Below are positions 50,898-59,722 of a stretch of 59,804 bases of DNA, one piece after another. How positions within the stretch are numbered: position 1 is the first letter of the stretch; each line of letters begins with the position of its first letter. Made by a program: the position numbers and the translations under genes. The DNA lies in contig JAFXSQ010000045.1 of the NCBI GenBank assembly GCA_017525525.1, positions 1 through 59,804 of the forward strand. Reading direction: 5' to 3'. Under the pieces are notes generated by a model, which was given only the letters and a program-made list of their open reading frames with translations, did no database searches and was not told the DNA's origin. This DNA is from Lachnospiraceae bacterium (GTDB lineage: Bacteria; Bacillota; Clostridia; Lachnospirales; Lachnospiraceae).

Positions 50898-53825
50898 ATG
50901 GATAGCAATCCGGAAAACAAATTAAGACCTTATCTTTCACCCTTTGCGGTGTGGGCGCTTTCCTTCGGCTGTGCCGTGGGATGGGGCGCTTTTGTTATGC
51001 CCGGCAATACATTTCTCCCGGCGGCAGGTCCTCTCGGCTCGGTAATCGGTATTGTCCTGGGCGGCCTTTTGATGATAATTCTGGGTGTGAACTATGCTTA
51101 CATGATGAAGCGTTATCCCAATGCGGGCGGCGCCTTCACTTATACGAATAAGACATTCGGGTACGACCATGGATTTCTTAACGCATGGTTCTTGATCTTA
51201 ACCTACATTGCCATCGTCTGGGCAAATGTAACGGCTCTTGCCCTGATAGTGAGGAATGTATTCGGCAAGACTCTTCAGTTCGGTTTCCACTACAAGCTTT
51301 TTGATTACGACATCTACTTTGGCGAGATTCTGTTCGAAGTGCTTGTCCTCGTTCTGTGCGGGCTTGCATGCATACACTTAAAGAAGGGCTCGGCAGTGCT
51401 GCAGCTTATCTGTGCCGTGATACTTATTGTGGGTATAATCGTGTGCGCATGCATGGTTTTCAATAAGGACGGTTTTGAACCGGAGAGACTTCTGCCGTCC
51501 TTTAGGAGTGAGGGAAACAAGGTTATCCAGGTGCTGAATATTATGCTGCTTGCGCCCTGGGCTTTTATCGGCTTTGAGTCGGTGTCACACTCGGCGGAGG
51601 AGTTTAAGTTCCCGGTTAAGAAGGTGTTCGGAATAATGACGGCGGCAATCATCACGGGAATAGTTGCCTACTGTCTGCCGATACTGATGGCGGCTTACGT
51701 AAGGCCCGAGGGCTTTGACAGCTGGGAGACATACATTTCCGGATTGGGCAGCCTGTCGGGAAGACAGTCCATGCCTGTGTTCAATGCGATATACGAGAGC
51801 GTGGGTGCAATGGGAGTAAAGCTTCTCGGAATTGTGGTCTTGTGCGGTATCATAACAGGTATCGTGGGAAATATGATAGCAATAAGCAGAATTCTCTATG
51901 TGCTTTCGGCTGACGGCACACTTCCGGCAGGTTTTGATAAGCTTAATAAGAACGGTTCGCCTGCGAGAGCATTTACAGTGATCATCATTGTCTCTGCCAT
52001 TATACCTTTCTTCGGAAGAACGCCTACGGGCTGGATAGTGGATGTGACTACGGTGGGTGCTACGATAGCTTATGGCTATACATCAGCTGCAGCCTTAAAG
52101 CAGGCGGTAAAGGAAAAAAATGCACGTATCAGGGTGACGGGCATAGTGGGTGTTGTAGTGTCGGTACTGTTCTGTATAGTGCTGCTGATACCGAATATAT
52201 GGATTGTGTCTACCCTTGCGGCGGAGTCCTACCTAATACTTGCTGTGTGGAGTATACTCGGCTTCCTGGTTTTTCGATATGTATTCAGGCATGATACGGG
52301 TCAACGCTTCGGTAAGTCGACGATAGCCTGGATAGCCATGTTGTTCCTCATATTCTTCACCTCACTTATTTGGATGCGCCAGGCTATGCACAGAAGCACC
52401 GAGAAGCTTGCGAATGAAATAAGCACATATTATACCAACGAGATGACAGAGGCAGGAGTTGCGAGGGAGGATATGGATGTCGAGGAGGAAAAGGCTTATC
52501 TTGAAGACCAGATGGTATCCTCAAGCAACGCACTGCTTACCAACAGCCTTGTCCAGTTTGTGATCATACTTATAGCGCTTTTTGTGCTGTTCAGCATGTA
52601 CGCAGCTATAATGAAGCGTGAGAGGAAGCTTGAGATAGAGAAGACGAAGGCTGAGGAAAACAGCCGGGCCAAGAGTACTTTTCTCTCGAATATGTCCCAT
52701 GACATAAGGACGCCGATGAATGCCATAATCGGTTACACGAATTTAGCTAAGCGTGATGACATAGGTCTGGACGAGGTGAAGGATTATCTTGACAAAATAG
52801 ACGGTTCGAGCCGGCACCTTCTTGCGCTTATCAACGATGTCCTCGAGATGAGTCGCATAGAGAGCGGTAAGATGGAGCTTGACCTGGTAGACACCGACTT
52901 GAGAAAAGTTATGGGTGGGTTGAAGGATATGTTTGTCAACCAGATGTCCGCAAAGAAGATAGACTTCAATGTGTACTATAGCGAGATTGAGCATTATCTG
53001 GTAAAATGTGACAGCAACAGTTTAAACAGGGTCCTTTTAAACCTGGTAAGCAACGCCATGAAATTTACACCGGAGGGCGGAAATGTAACTGTGTGCCTGA
53101 AGGAATTAAGCGCTTCAGGCGGGAACACCGGGCAATATTACCTCTCCGTTAAGGATAGCGGTATAGGTATGACGGAGGAGTTTGCGGAGAAGGTCTTTGA
53201 GGCTTTCGAGAGGGAGAGAACCTCCACCGTGAGCGGCATACAGGGCACGGGACTCGGCATGGCTATAACGAAGAGCATAGTTGAACTTATGGGCGGCGAT
53301 ATAAGTGTAGATACCGCGCCCGGCAAGGGAACAAGCTTTATAGTGCATCTTCCGCTTGAGATAATCGACAAGCCCGTTTCGGACAGCGCCGAAGGCGAAG
53401 AGGGCAGGAAAACTGAGGGCGAAGGCTTCGCGGGCATGAGGCTTCTTTTGGTAGAGGATATAGAGATGAACCGGGAGATAGCGGAGGTGCTGCTTGAGGA
53501 GCTTGGCTTTGAGATTGAGAGCGCCGAGAACGGACAGGAGGCCTTGGACAAGGTAAAGGCTTCAAAGCCCGGTTACTTTGACGGAATTCTGATGGATATT
53601 CAGATGCCGGTTATGGACGGCTATGAGGCTACGGAGAAGATAAGGTCACTTGAGGACGACAGGCTCAAAAGCATCCCGATTATAGCCATGACTGCCAATG
53701 CCTTCTCCGAGGATGTAAAGAAGGCGACGGACGCAGGCATGAACGCCCACGTTGCAAAGCCAATAGATATGGATGTTCTTGAGGAGACATTGAAGAAGGT
53801 ATTGAAAAAACAAGTGTCATTCTGA
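50898..53825 (+). CDS. Amino acid permease fused to hybrid histidine kinase
   Basis: This is a 975-residue fusion. Residues about 10-465 are an APC-superfamily permease (about 12 helices; SFGCAVGWGAFVMPGNTF at the start, IGFESVSHSAEEFKFP in the middle). They are followed by a helix (about 473-490), an extracellular loop, another helix (about 548-570), HisKA with the SNMSHDIRTP box, HATPase (KDSGIGMTEEFAEKVF, GTGLGMAI) and a C-terminal receiver (GILMDIQMPVMDG). It would transport or bind an amino acid and signal its presence by phosphorelay. Start ATG 50898 after GGGGAGA. The last codons (QVSF) come from a dispersed repeat. It is the only transport gene near the Trp T-box unit. Confidence 0.9.
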   Translation: MDSNPENKLRPYLSPFAVWALSFGCAVGWGAFVMPGNTFLPAAGPLGSVIGIVLGGLLMIILGVNYAYMMKRYPNAGGAFTYTNKTFGYDHGFLNAWFLILTYIAIVWANVTALALIVRNVFGKTLQFGFHYKLFDYDIYFGEILFEVLVLVLCGLACIHLKKGSAVLQLICAVILIVGIIVCACMVFNKDGFEPERLLPSFRSEGNKVIQVLNIMLLAPWAFIGFESVSHSAEEFKFPVKKVFGIMTAAIITGIVAYCLPILMAAYVRPEGFDSWETYISGLGSLSGRQSMPVFNAIYESVGAMGVKLLGIVVLCGIITGIVGNMIAISRILYVLSADGTLPAGFDKLNKNGSPARAFTVIIIVSAIIPFFGRTPTGWIVDVTTVGATIAYGYTSAAALKQAVKEKNARIRVTGIVGVVVSVLFCIVLLIPNIWIVSTLAAESYLILAVWSILGFLVFRYVFRHDTGQRFGKSTIAWIAMLFLIFFTSLIWMRQAMHRSTEKLANEISTYYTNEMTEAGVAREDMDVEEEKAYLEDQMVSSSNALLTNSLVQFVIILIALFVLFSMYAAIMKRERKLEIEKTKAEENSRAKSTFLSNMSHDIRTPMNAIIGYTNLAKRDDIGLDEVKDYLDKIDGSSRHLLALINDVLEMSRIESGKMELDLVDTDLRKVMGGLKDMFVNQMSAKKIDFNVYYSEIEHYLVKCDSNSLNRVLLNLVSNAMKFTPEGGNVTVCLKELSASGGNTGQYYLSVKDSGIGMTEEFAEKVFEAFERERTSTVSGIQGTGLGMAITKSIVELMGGDISVDTAPGKGTSFIVHLPLEIIDKPVSDSAEGEEGRKTEGEGFAGMRLLLVEDIEMNREIAEVLLEELGFEIESAENGQEALDKVKASKPGYFDGILMDIQMPVMDGYEATEKIRSLEDDRLKSIPIIAMTANAFSEDVKKATDAGMNAHVAKPIDMDVLEETLKKVLKKQVSF

Positions 53826-53848
53826 GGGCTTTAGCCCGAAGAATCTTA
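53814..53848 (+). repeat. GTGTCATTCTGAG repeat (d)
   Basis: GTGTCATTCTGAGGGCTTTA then GCCCGAAGAATCTTA, with its own short stem GGGCT/AGCCC. It provides the stop codon TGA (53823-53825) of the permease-kinase gene. Confidence 0.7.
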
Positions 53849-53878
53849 TAATAATCACAATAACGGAGGTAAGAATAA

Positions 53879-55333
53879 ATGAGTAACGACAAGTATGTAA
53901 GTCCATTATCCGAGAGGTATGCAAGCAAGGAGATGCAGTATATATTCTCTCCGGATATGAAGTTCAAGACATGGAGGAAGTTGTGGATAGCTTTGGCCGA
54001 GACCGAGCAGGAGCTTGGCCTCAAGGATGCCGAGGGCAATCCGCGTATTACCTCGGAGCAGATAGACCAGCTCAAAGCCCATGCCGAGGATATAAACTAT
54101 GATGTGGCCAAGGCACGCGAGAAAGAGGTAAGGCATGATGTCATGAGTCATGTTTATGCTTACGGTGTACAGTGCCCGGATGCGGCCGGCATCATACATC
54201 TCGGTGCGACCAGTTGCTATGTGGGCGACAATACCGATGTTATCATCATGCGCGAGGCATTAAAGCTCGTCAGAAAGAAGCTTATCAATGTCATAAGCAA
54301 GCTTGCCGAGTTCGCTATGAAGTATAAGGATCTGCCTACACTTGCATTTACACATTTTCAGCCGGCACAGCCGACAACCGTGGGAAAGAGAGCGACTCTC
54401 TGGCTTCAGGAGCTTCTTCTCGATCTGTCGGATATAGATTACCAGATAAGCCAGCAGAAGCTTCTTGGTTCGAAGGGAACAACCGGAACACAGGCAAGCT
54501 TCCTCGAACTCTTCAACGGTGACCATGAGACGGTAAAGAAGATAGACGGCAAGATAGCCGAGAAGATGGGGTTTGATGCCTGCTACCCGGTCTCGGGCCA
54601 GACCTACTCGAGAAAGGTTGATGCTAGAGTATTGAATGTGCTTTCGGGCATAGCCATGTCGGCTCACAAATTCTCGAACGATATAAGACTGCTTCAGCAC
54701 TTAAAGGAGATAGAGGAGCCCTTCGAGAAGAATCAGATAGGCTCAAGCGCCATGGCCTACAAGAGAAATCCGATGCGTTCCGAGAGAATAGCTTCTCTTG
54801 CGGACTATGTTATGACGGATGCCTTAAACCCTGCCATAGTTGCATCCACACAGTGGTTTGAGAGAACGCTTGACGACTCGGCCAACAAGAGGCTGTCAGT
54901 GCCTGAGGGCTTCCTTGCGATAGACGGTATCTTAGACCTCTACTTAAATGTAGTGGATGGACTTGTGGTATACGACAAGGTTATAGAGCAGCACTTCATG
55001 AAGGAGATTCCTTTCATGGCTACGGAGAATATCATGATGGATGCCGTAAAGAAGGGTGGTAACCGTCAGGAGCTTCATGAGAAGATCAGAACCTACTCCA
55101 TGCAGGCAGGCGAGCAGGTAAAGAAATACGGCAAGGAGAACAACCTTGTGGAGCTTATCGCCGCCGATCCCGCTTTCGGCATGAACGAGGATGAGATAAG
55201 AGCGCTGCTTAAGCCAATCAATTTCGTGGGACGCGCGCCTCAGCAGACAGAGGAATTCATAGGCGAGTGCGTACAGCCTATACTTGATGCAAACAAGGAT
55301 ATCTTAGGTGCGGTTGCGGAGATAAATGTATGA
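53879..55333 (+). CDS. purB: Adenylosuccinate lyase
   Basis: This 484-residue fumarase-superfamily enzyme carries out two steps of purine synthesis, releasing fumarate from SAICAR and adenylosuccinate. Motifs: TSCYVGDNTD (substrate binding), THFQPAQPTTVGKRA (catalytic His) and GSSAMAYKRNPMRSE (signature loop Ser). ATG 53879 follows CGGAGGTAAGAATAA. The stop overlaps the asparaginase start. Confidence 0.95.
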   Translation: MSNDKYVSPLSERYASKEMQYIFSPDMKFKTWRKLWIALAETEQELGLKDAEGNPRITSEQIDQLKAHAEDINYDVAKAREKEVRHDVMSHVYAYGVQCPDAAGIIHLGATSCYVGDNTDVIIMREALKLVRKKLINVISKLAEFAMKYKDLPTLAFTHFQPAQPTTVGKRATLWLQELLLDLSDIDYQISQQKLLGSKGTTGTQASFLELFNGDHETVKKIDGKIAEKMGFDACYPVSGQTYSRKVDARVLNVLSGIAMSAHKFSNDIRLLQHLKEIEEPFEKNQIGSSAMAYKRNPMRSERIASLADYVMTDALNPAIVASTQWFERTLDDSANKRLSVPEGFLAIDGILDLYLNVVDGLVVYDKVIEQHFMKEIPFMATENIMMDAVKKGGNRQELHEKIRTYSMQAGEQVKKYGKENNLVELIAADPAFGMNEDEIRALLKPINFVGRAPQQTEEFIGECVQPILDANKDILGAVAEINV

Positions 55334-56250
55334 TGAAGATAATCACACTTTTCACCGGAGGGACTATCTGCTCGTCGGATGACGGAAGCGGCATACTCTC
55401 TCCGGATGAGAGTAAGAAAGCAAGGATAATCGAGCTGTACAAAAAGTCGCATCCTGCAGTGGATGTGGACTTTGTGTGCAAAAGCCCTTTCTTTATCCTG
55501 AGCGAGAATATAGGTGCGGAGCACTTTAACGCACTTAACCGGGCAGTGAGCGATGCGCTTGATGAAGCTGCTTTAAATGGTGAGGTGGCAGGTATCATCG
55601 TGCTTCACGGAACGGATACACTGCAGTATTCGGTGGCCTCTGTCGGGCTTTGCCACAGAGAGTCGCAGGTTCCGGTCGTATTTGTTGCGACGAATTATAT
55701 TATAGAGGATCCGAGGTCTAACGCTTTAGACAATATGTCTAAGGCGGTAGACTTTATCTCAAAGGCGGGGGATAAGGGTATAAGGGGCTGCTATGCCGCA
55801 TTTGACGGCAGATGCATACCTTCTCTTTCCATGCTCCCTCATCTGCCGTATGATAACAGGGCGTTTGAATTGAGCGGAACCGACAGGCAGACTGTGGCAC
55901 GCATAGAAGAAACCGGAATAAAACTTCCGAACAGGGACACGAGGCTTATTTCCCCGTGTCCCGTTCTTTTTATAAAACCGCTTCCCGGACAGCTTCTTCC
56001 GGTTATCCCTGCCCATGTAAGTGCAGTGCTGCTTGACACATACCACAGCGGAACGGTGAATACTGCGGACGGTCAGCTTGAAGAATTGTGTGACAGGGCA
56101 AAAAGAGCGGGGGTTAAGGTGTATGTCCTCTCGAGATTAAAAGAGACACATTATGAAAGCGAGAATCTGATAAAGCAGCTTGATGTGTGCAGTCTTCCCG
56201 GACTTTCACCTGTAGCTGCATATATGCTTTTATGGTATATGTACAGCTAA
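55330..56250 (+). CDS. L-asparaginase
   Basis: This 306-residue cytosolic type I-like asparaginase has both Thr motifs: TGGTI with T12 and LHGTDTL with T95-D96. It hydrolyses asparagine to aspartate and ammonia; aspartate feeds the purine step before PurB, which may explain the coupling. Two adjacent ATGs (55330, 55333) overlap the purB stop codon. There is no signal peptide. Confidence 0.88.
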   Translation: MMKIITLFTGGTICSSDDGSGILSPDESKKARIIELYKKSHPAVDVDFVCKSPFFILSENIGAEHFNALNRAVSDALDEAALNGEVAGIIVLHGTDTLQYSVASVGLCHRESQVPVVFVATNYIIEDPRSNALDNMSKAVDFISKAGDKGIRGCYAAFDGRCIPSLSMLPHLPYDNRAFELSGTDRQTVARIEETGIKLPNRDTRLISPCPVLFIKPLPGQLLPVIPAHVSAVLLDTYHSGTVNTADGQLEELCDRAKRAGVKVYVLSRLKETHYESENLIKQLDVCSLPGLSPVAAYMLLWYMYS

Positions 56251-56377
56251 ATATGTAAAGTTGAAAAACAGTGACTGTTATGTGACTTACAGGGAGTTAT
56301 AATGCGCCCGATGAACGAAAGCTGTACTTGAATTCAGCACTTAATATATCTTTAATGTGTGAAAGGAGAAAAAGAAA

Positions 56378-58609
56378 ATGTCGGACATGAAAGGTTTTGT
56401 TACAAAGGATAATATCAGTGAGAAGAAGAATTTCGAGGCGCATACTGTCCATGTGGACGAAATTAAAAACAATGAGTGGACTGACCTTACCGAGGAGGCA
56501 GAACAGTCACAGTACAGGGCTGCATATGACAATCATATGAGCCTTCGCCAAAGGCTGTTGAACGCAAATCAGAGCAAGAAGCTTAAGGACTTTAGGCGCA
56601 TGGACATGGTAAAGACTGCTATGTCGGAGCTTACAGAGCTGCTTCAGAAGGAAATGCCCGAGGATGATATCAGATTTGAGATAGCCCTTAAGAGTGTGAC
56701 CTCGGCTTACGCCAAGCTTATGCGCGCATGTAAGGATTACATAGACAAGACATGGGGAACTTCGAAGGAGATAAGAGGCAGAATCCGCATGGTCAAGGAA
56801 CTTTTTGCTTATGCAAAGAACTGCCGCAGATGCTTCTCGGACAGAGGAAGCATAAAGGAGATAAGAGAGTCAGGAGAGGGTCAGGGACTTCTCTTTTATA
56901 ACATCCTTGGTATAAGTCTTGCGGATTACAGGAGTAAGGAGATCGGTGGTGCGGATGCAACCAAGTGGGATGAGATTGGCGATATGTACCATAAAGAGTT
57001 TGAAAATGCTGACGGAGGCAATAAGACCGAGTATTATATAAGCAAAGAGACTAACCGTATATCTACAGTGGCGAAGAGTACAACATCCATGAGCAGGCTG
57101 GCGCGCTTCCTCGGTGAGGGTGGCTTAGTCAGGAAAACCGAGATAGTGGCAGCAAAAAACAGTAAGGGAGAGAGACTTTTCGGCATGAAGAGGGCAGGGT
57201 ATTTCTCTGAGGAAAACAAGTCTGTTACAGATTTACAGCAGATTGTGGAAGATGAACGTAACAAGTCCAAAATGCCGGTGACTCTTACCTACTCTTCAAC
57301 AGCAATCCGTCAGATGTCTTCTTTAAAACTGCTCGGCATTCTGTGCGGAAACGATATGAAGGATGCAGAGTCAAGCTTCACTTTGTCGTATTCAAGGAAG
57401 GAAGTCGGCGATAAGATCATATATAACGTAGACGGTGTGTATTATGATTTTATGTTAGAAGGTTTCTCGGGAAAGTATGATGCTAAGAAGCTTAAGAAGA
57501 ATCTTGATCTGTCGAAATTCCCGGGGATTGACAAGGAATTTGCAAATGCAATCCTTACCATGGAACCGGAGGATATAGGTGTTATATGCGGTGATCTGTT
57601 AAGTAAGAAGGAAATAGCAGCATTTGGCGAGAGACTGGTGGTTCTGCAGGACAAGCTCATGCAGCAGCAGGAGAATGACTTTAAATTCAATGCAGGCAAA
57701 GTGATCTTAAGCAGAAATGACTGGGAGTCTGAGACAAACAGTAACAGGCTTAATGACCGCATGAGGAAAGAGAGCAATGTGGTCTTTAGGAATATGTTTG
57801 TAGTTAGTGACGGCATAGAGGGAATGGAGCATGATGACAAGACTGAGGGTGAAGCCTTCTATGAAGGATTATACTATGCTGAGAGAAAGAAGCTTCTTTC
57901 CGCCAAAACGCCTGAAGAAAAGTACGAGATCCTCAATAAGCTTTGCTCACTCTCGGCTAATGAATACTACGGGGTTGAGGGAGTGTTCAAGACAAAGAAG
58001 GGCACCATACTTGAGAACGTATTTGACAGACTTATGGGAGAGTTTATAAGCGCAGATATAATAGGTGCTGCATATCATGCAAGGCTGAATGCTTACAGAG
58101 AGATAGAGTCTGCTTATATCAATTGGCGCTCTAAAATTAAGATGGTTCCTGACGAGTATGTCCGCGAGGATAAAAGAGGAAAATTAAGCGAAAAGGAGCA
58201 GGGGACGGCTAAAATGCAGTACGCAGCGCTGCTTGTCTTCTCAGAGAAGCCGCATCTGTTTCATGCTATATTCGGATCAAATAAGTACACCAATTTGTAC
58301 CACGGTCTTGAAAACAAGACAATGAAAGGAAAGTATAATTCACTTACTCCGGCCAAGATTAAAAAGTTTGTGGCTGAGTATGACCTGAAGAAAGGGATGA
58401 AACCGGATGCTCAGACTTTAGTCCAGAGAGATAAGAGTGCATCTTTCGGAAAAGAGGCTTATGATTACTTTGCCGGTGGCGAGGGTCTCCTTGACAAAGC
58501 AAAGTATGATGAGGTATATAACCGTGTCGTGGCAGGGCTTGCAAAGGGCTATGATGAGATAATTCCGGAGGCGTACAGAGTACCAAAGCAGCAGAAGAAA
58601 GAACAATAA
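56378..58609 (+). CDS. Large protein with degenerate kinase-like region
   Basis: This is a 743-residue protein without signal peptide or TM helix. Residues 238-272 (MSRLARFLGEGGLVRKTEI ... GERLFGMKRAGY) resemble the N-lobe of a kinase-like fold seen in other large Lachnospiraceae proteins, and 309-360 (IRQMSSLKLLGILCGNDMKD ... VDGVYYDFML) align by eye with their catalytic loop ICGN-x-DRH-x2-N ... ID-x-D-x-SF. Here the DRH, Asn and final metal Asp positions are altered, suggesting a pseudokinase. The N-terminal 200 and C-terminal 380 residues are mostly helical. ATG 56378 follows AAAGGAGAAAAAGAAA. It stands alone. Confidence 0.5.
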   Translation: MSDMKGFVTKDNISEKKNFEAHTVHVDEIKNNEWTDLTEEAEQSQYRAAYDNHMSLRQRLLNANQSKKLKDFRRMDMVKTAMSELTELLQKEMPEDDIRFEIALKSVTSAYAKLMRACKDYIDKTWGTSKEIRGRIRMVKELFAYAKNCRRCFSDRGSIKEIRESGEGQGLLFYNILGISLADYRSKEIGGADATKWDEIGDMYHKEFENADGGNKTEYYISKETNRISTVAKSTTSMSRLARFLGEGGLVRKTEIVAAKNSKGERLFGMKRAGYFSEENKSVTDLQQIVEDERNKSKMPVTLTYSSTAIRQMSSLKLLGILCGNDMKDAESSFTLSYSRKEVGDKIIYNVDGVYYDFMLEGFSGKYDAKKLKKNLDLSKFPGIDKEFANAILTMEPEDIGVICGDLLSKKEIAAFGERLVVLQDKLMQQQENDFKFNAGKVILSRNDWESETNSNRLNDRMRKESNVVFRNMFVVSDGIEGMEHDDKTEGEAFYEGLYYAERKKLLSAKTPEEKYEILNKLCSLSANEYYGVEGVFKTKKGTILENVFDRLMGEFISADIIGAAYHARLNAYREIESAYINWRSKIKMVPDEYVREDKRGKLSEKEQGTAKMQYAALLVFSEKPHLFHAIFGSNKYTNLYHGLENKTMKGKYNSLTPAKIKKFVAEYDLKKGMKPDAQTLVQRDKSASFGKEAYDYFAGGEGLLDKAKYDEVYNRVVAGLAKGYDEIIPEAYRVPKQQKKEQ

Positions 58610-58648
58610 TCCTACCTGTCACGGGAGAAGAGTGACAATTCAATAATC

Positions 58649-58677
58649 TTGCATATAGTGTGGTTTTATGGTAAAAT
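58649..58677 (+). promoter_or_regulatory. Promoter of the 54-residue repeat peptide gene
   Basis: TTGCAT (58649-58654), 17-bp spacer, TAAAAT (58672-58677). Confidence 0.55.
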
Positions 58678-58679
58678 CA

Positions 58680-58719
58680 GGGAGCGCCGGGACATTTGAA
58701 GCGCTCCCATTTATTTTTG
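58680..58719 (+). terminator. Hairpin GGGAGCGC/GCGCTCCC
   Basis: An 8-bp stem (58680-58687 / 58701-58708) is followed by ATTTATTTTTG. It may end the 743-residue gene's transcript, but it also falls at the very start of the next transcript, where it could act as a stabilising or attenuating 5' hairpin. Confidence 0.5.
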
Positions 58720-58767
58720 AGCGATAGGCCGGCATCATTATATGGATTGAAAGGAGAAACATGCATT

Positions 58768-58932
58768 ATGGGACTTAAGGATGCAATCAACGGGGTACTT
58801 GACAAGACTGATATCGACGAGAAGATCAAGGAGAATCCTGCTATCATTAAGGATAAGGTGCAGGAGGTACTTGACAAGACTGATATCGACGAGAAGATCA
58901 TGGCAAAATTCAAGAAGGATGATAAGGAGTAA
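58768..58932 (+). CDS. 54-residue protein made of a tandem duplication
   Basis: ATG 58768 follows AAAGGAGAAACATGCATT. The peptide contains VLDKTDIDEKI twice, separated by a linker, within a charged helical chain. The underlying DNA repeats exactly for 35 bases (58794-58828 and 58866-58900, 72 bp apart), so the duplication is recent or under gene conversion. There is no Cys or catalytic motif. Its size and helices resemble small stress-type proteins, but I do not recognise a family. Confidence 0.6.
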   Translation: MGLKDAINGVLDKTDIDEKIKENPAIIKDKVQEVLDKTDIDEKIMAKFKKDDKE

Positions 58933-59016
58933 AGACAGGCAGAAGATGACGAGAGTTTAGCCCTTGCCTGAATTAAAGCTCAAGGCAGGCGGTTAAGCAA
59001 TACGGAGGTTTGATTC

Positions 59017-59424
59017 GTGGATATAATATGGAAACAGCGAAAGAGAAACTGGATGGGGCTCCCGTGGACCTTTACGGTATACAGCTATACAAAGGACAGG
59101 CTTTTCGTAAAGAAGGGATTCTTCTCAGTAACGGAAGATGAAGTAAGATTCTACCGTATCCTCGATCTGTCTTTCAAGCAGAGCTTCTGGCAGAGGCTTT
59201 GCGGCATGGCGACTATCATGGTAGACAGTTCGGACAAGACACTCGGGAAGTTCGAGCTCAAAAACATCAGGAATGCCCGTGATGTGAAGGAGGAGCTTTC
59301 CAACTTAGTCGAGGAGGAGAGGGAGAGAAAGAGAATCTCCACCAGAGAGTACATAAGTGACGGCCACGACCATGACTTTGATCATGATCACTTCGATGAT
59401 GACCACATGGGAGAGGTACAGTAG
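59017..59424 (+). CDS. PH-like domain protein with His/Asp-rich tail
   Basis: This 135-residue protein has a core (about 15-97) that reads as a bacterial PH-like domain (bPH2/DUF304 type: YSYTKDRLFVKKGFFSVTEDEV then MATIMVDSSDKTLGKFELKNI). The C-terminal 25 residues are a metal-binding-looking tail, HDHDFDHDHFDDDH. GTG 59017 is the start, with CGGAGG at 59003-59008. No helices are seen; it is probably cytosolic or peripheral. Confidence 0.6.
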   Translation: MDIIWKQRKRNWMGLPWTFTVYSYTKDRLFVKKGFFSVTEDEVRFYRILDLSFKQSFWQRLCGMATIMVDSSDKTLGKFELKNIRNARDVKEELSNLVEEERERKRISTREYISDGHDHDFDHDHFDDDHMGEVQ

Positions 59425-59443
59425 ATTATTTAGACCATGCATT

Positions 59444-59473
59444 GTGTCATTCTGAGCGAAGCGAAGAATCTTA
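59444..59473 (+). repeat. GTGTCATTCTGAG repeat (e)
   Basis: GTGTCATTCTGAGCGAAGCG followed by AAGAATCTTA, identical to the full unit at 41828-41857. It lies 20 bases after the PH-like gene. Confidence 0.75.
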
Positions 59474-59486
59474 TAATAAGGAGAAT

Positions 59487-59722
59487 TTCTTAAGTAACTA
59501 ATAATATTATCAAATGTGAGTAAATATACTCAAAGATACTCAAAACCCAGAGTATTAGTTGGTAACTTAAAACCACTGAAAACACAGGAAATACCAGAGC
59601 AGTTTGAAATAGTCCTGCTAACTATGGTGTAGAAACCTGATGGTTGTGTTTGAGTAATGGTATAAGACTACAAAAACCAAGTAGCAAATTAAAATATTAA
59701 GAAAGGAGAGTCTACTATTTAG
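59487..59722 (+). other. AT-rich hairpin-bearing leader near the window end
   Basis: It contains small stems AGTA/TACT (59519-59530) and ATACTC/GAGTAT (59538-59557) and no ORF. An AAAGGAGAG ribosome-site-like sequence at 59702-59710 precedes ATG 59723. It looks like a long 5' leader, but the gene it serves is cut off. Confidence 0.3.
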
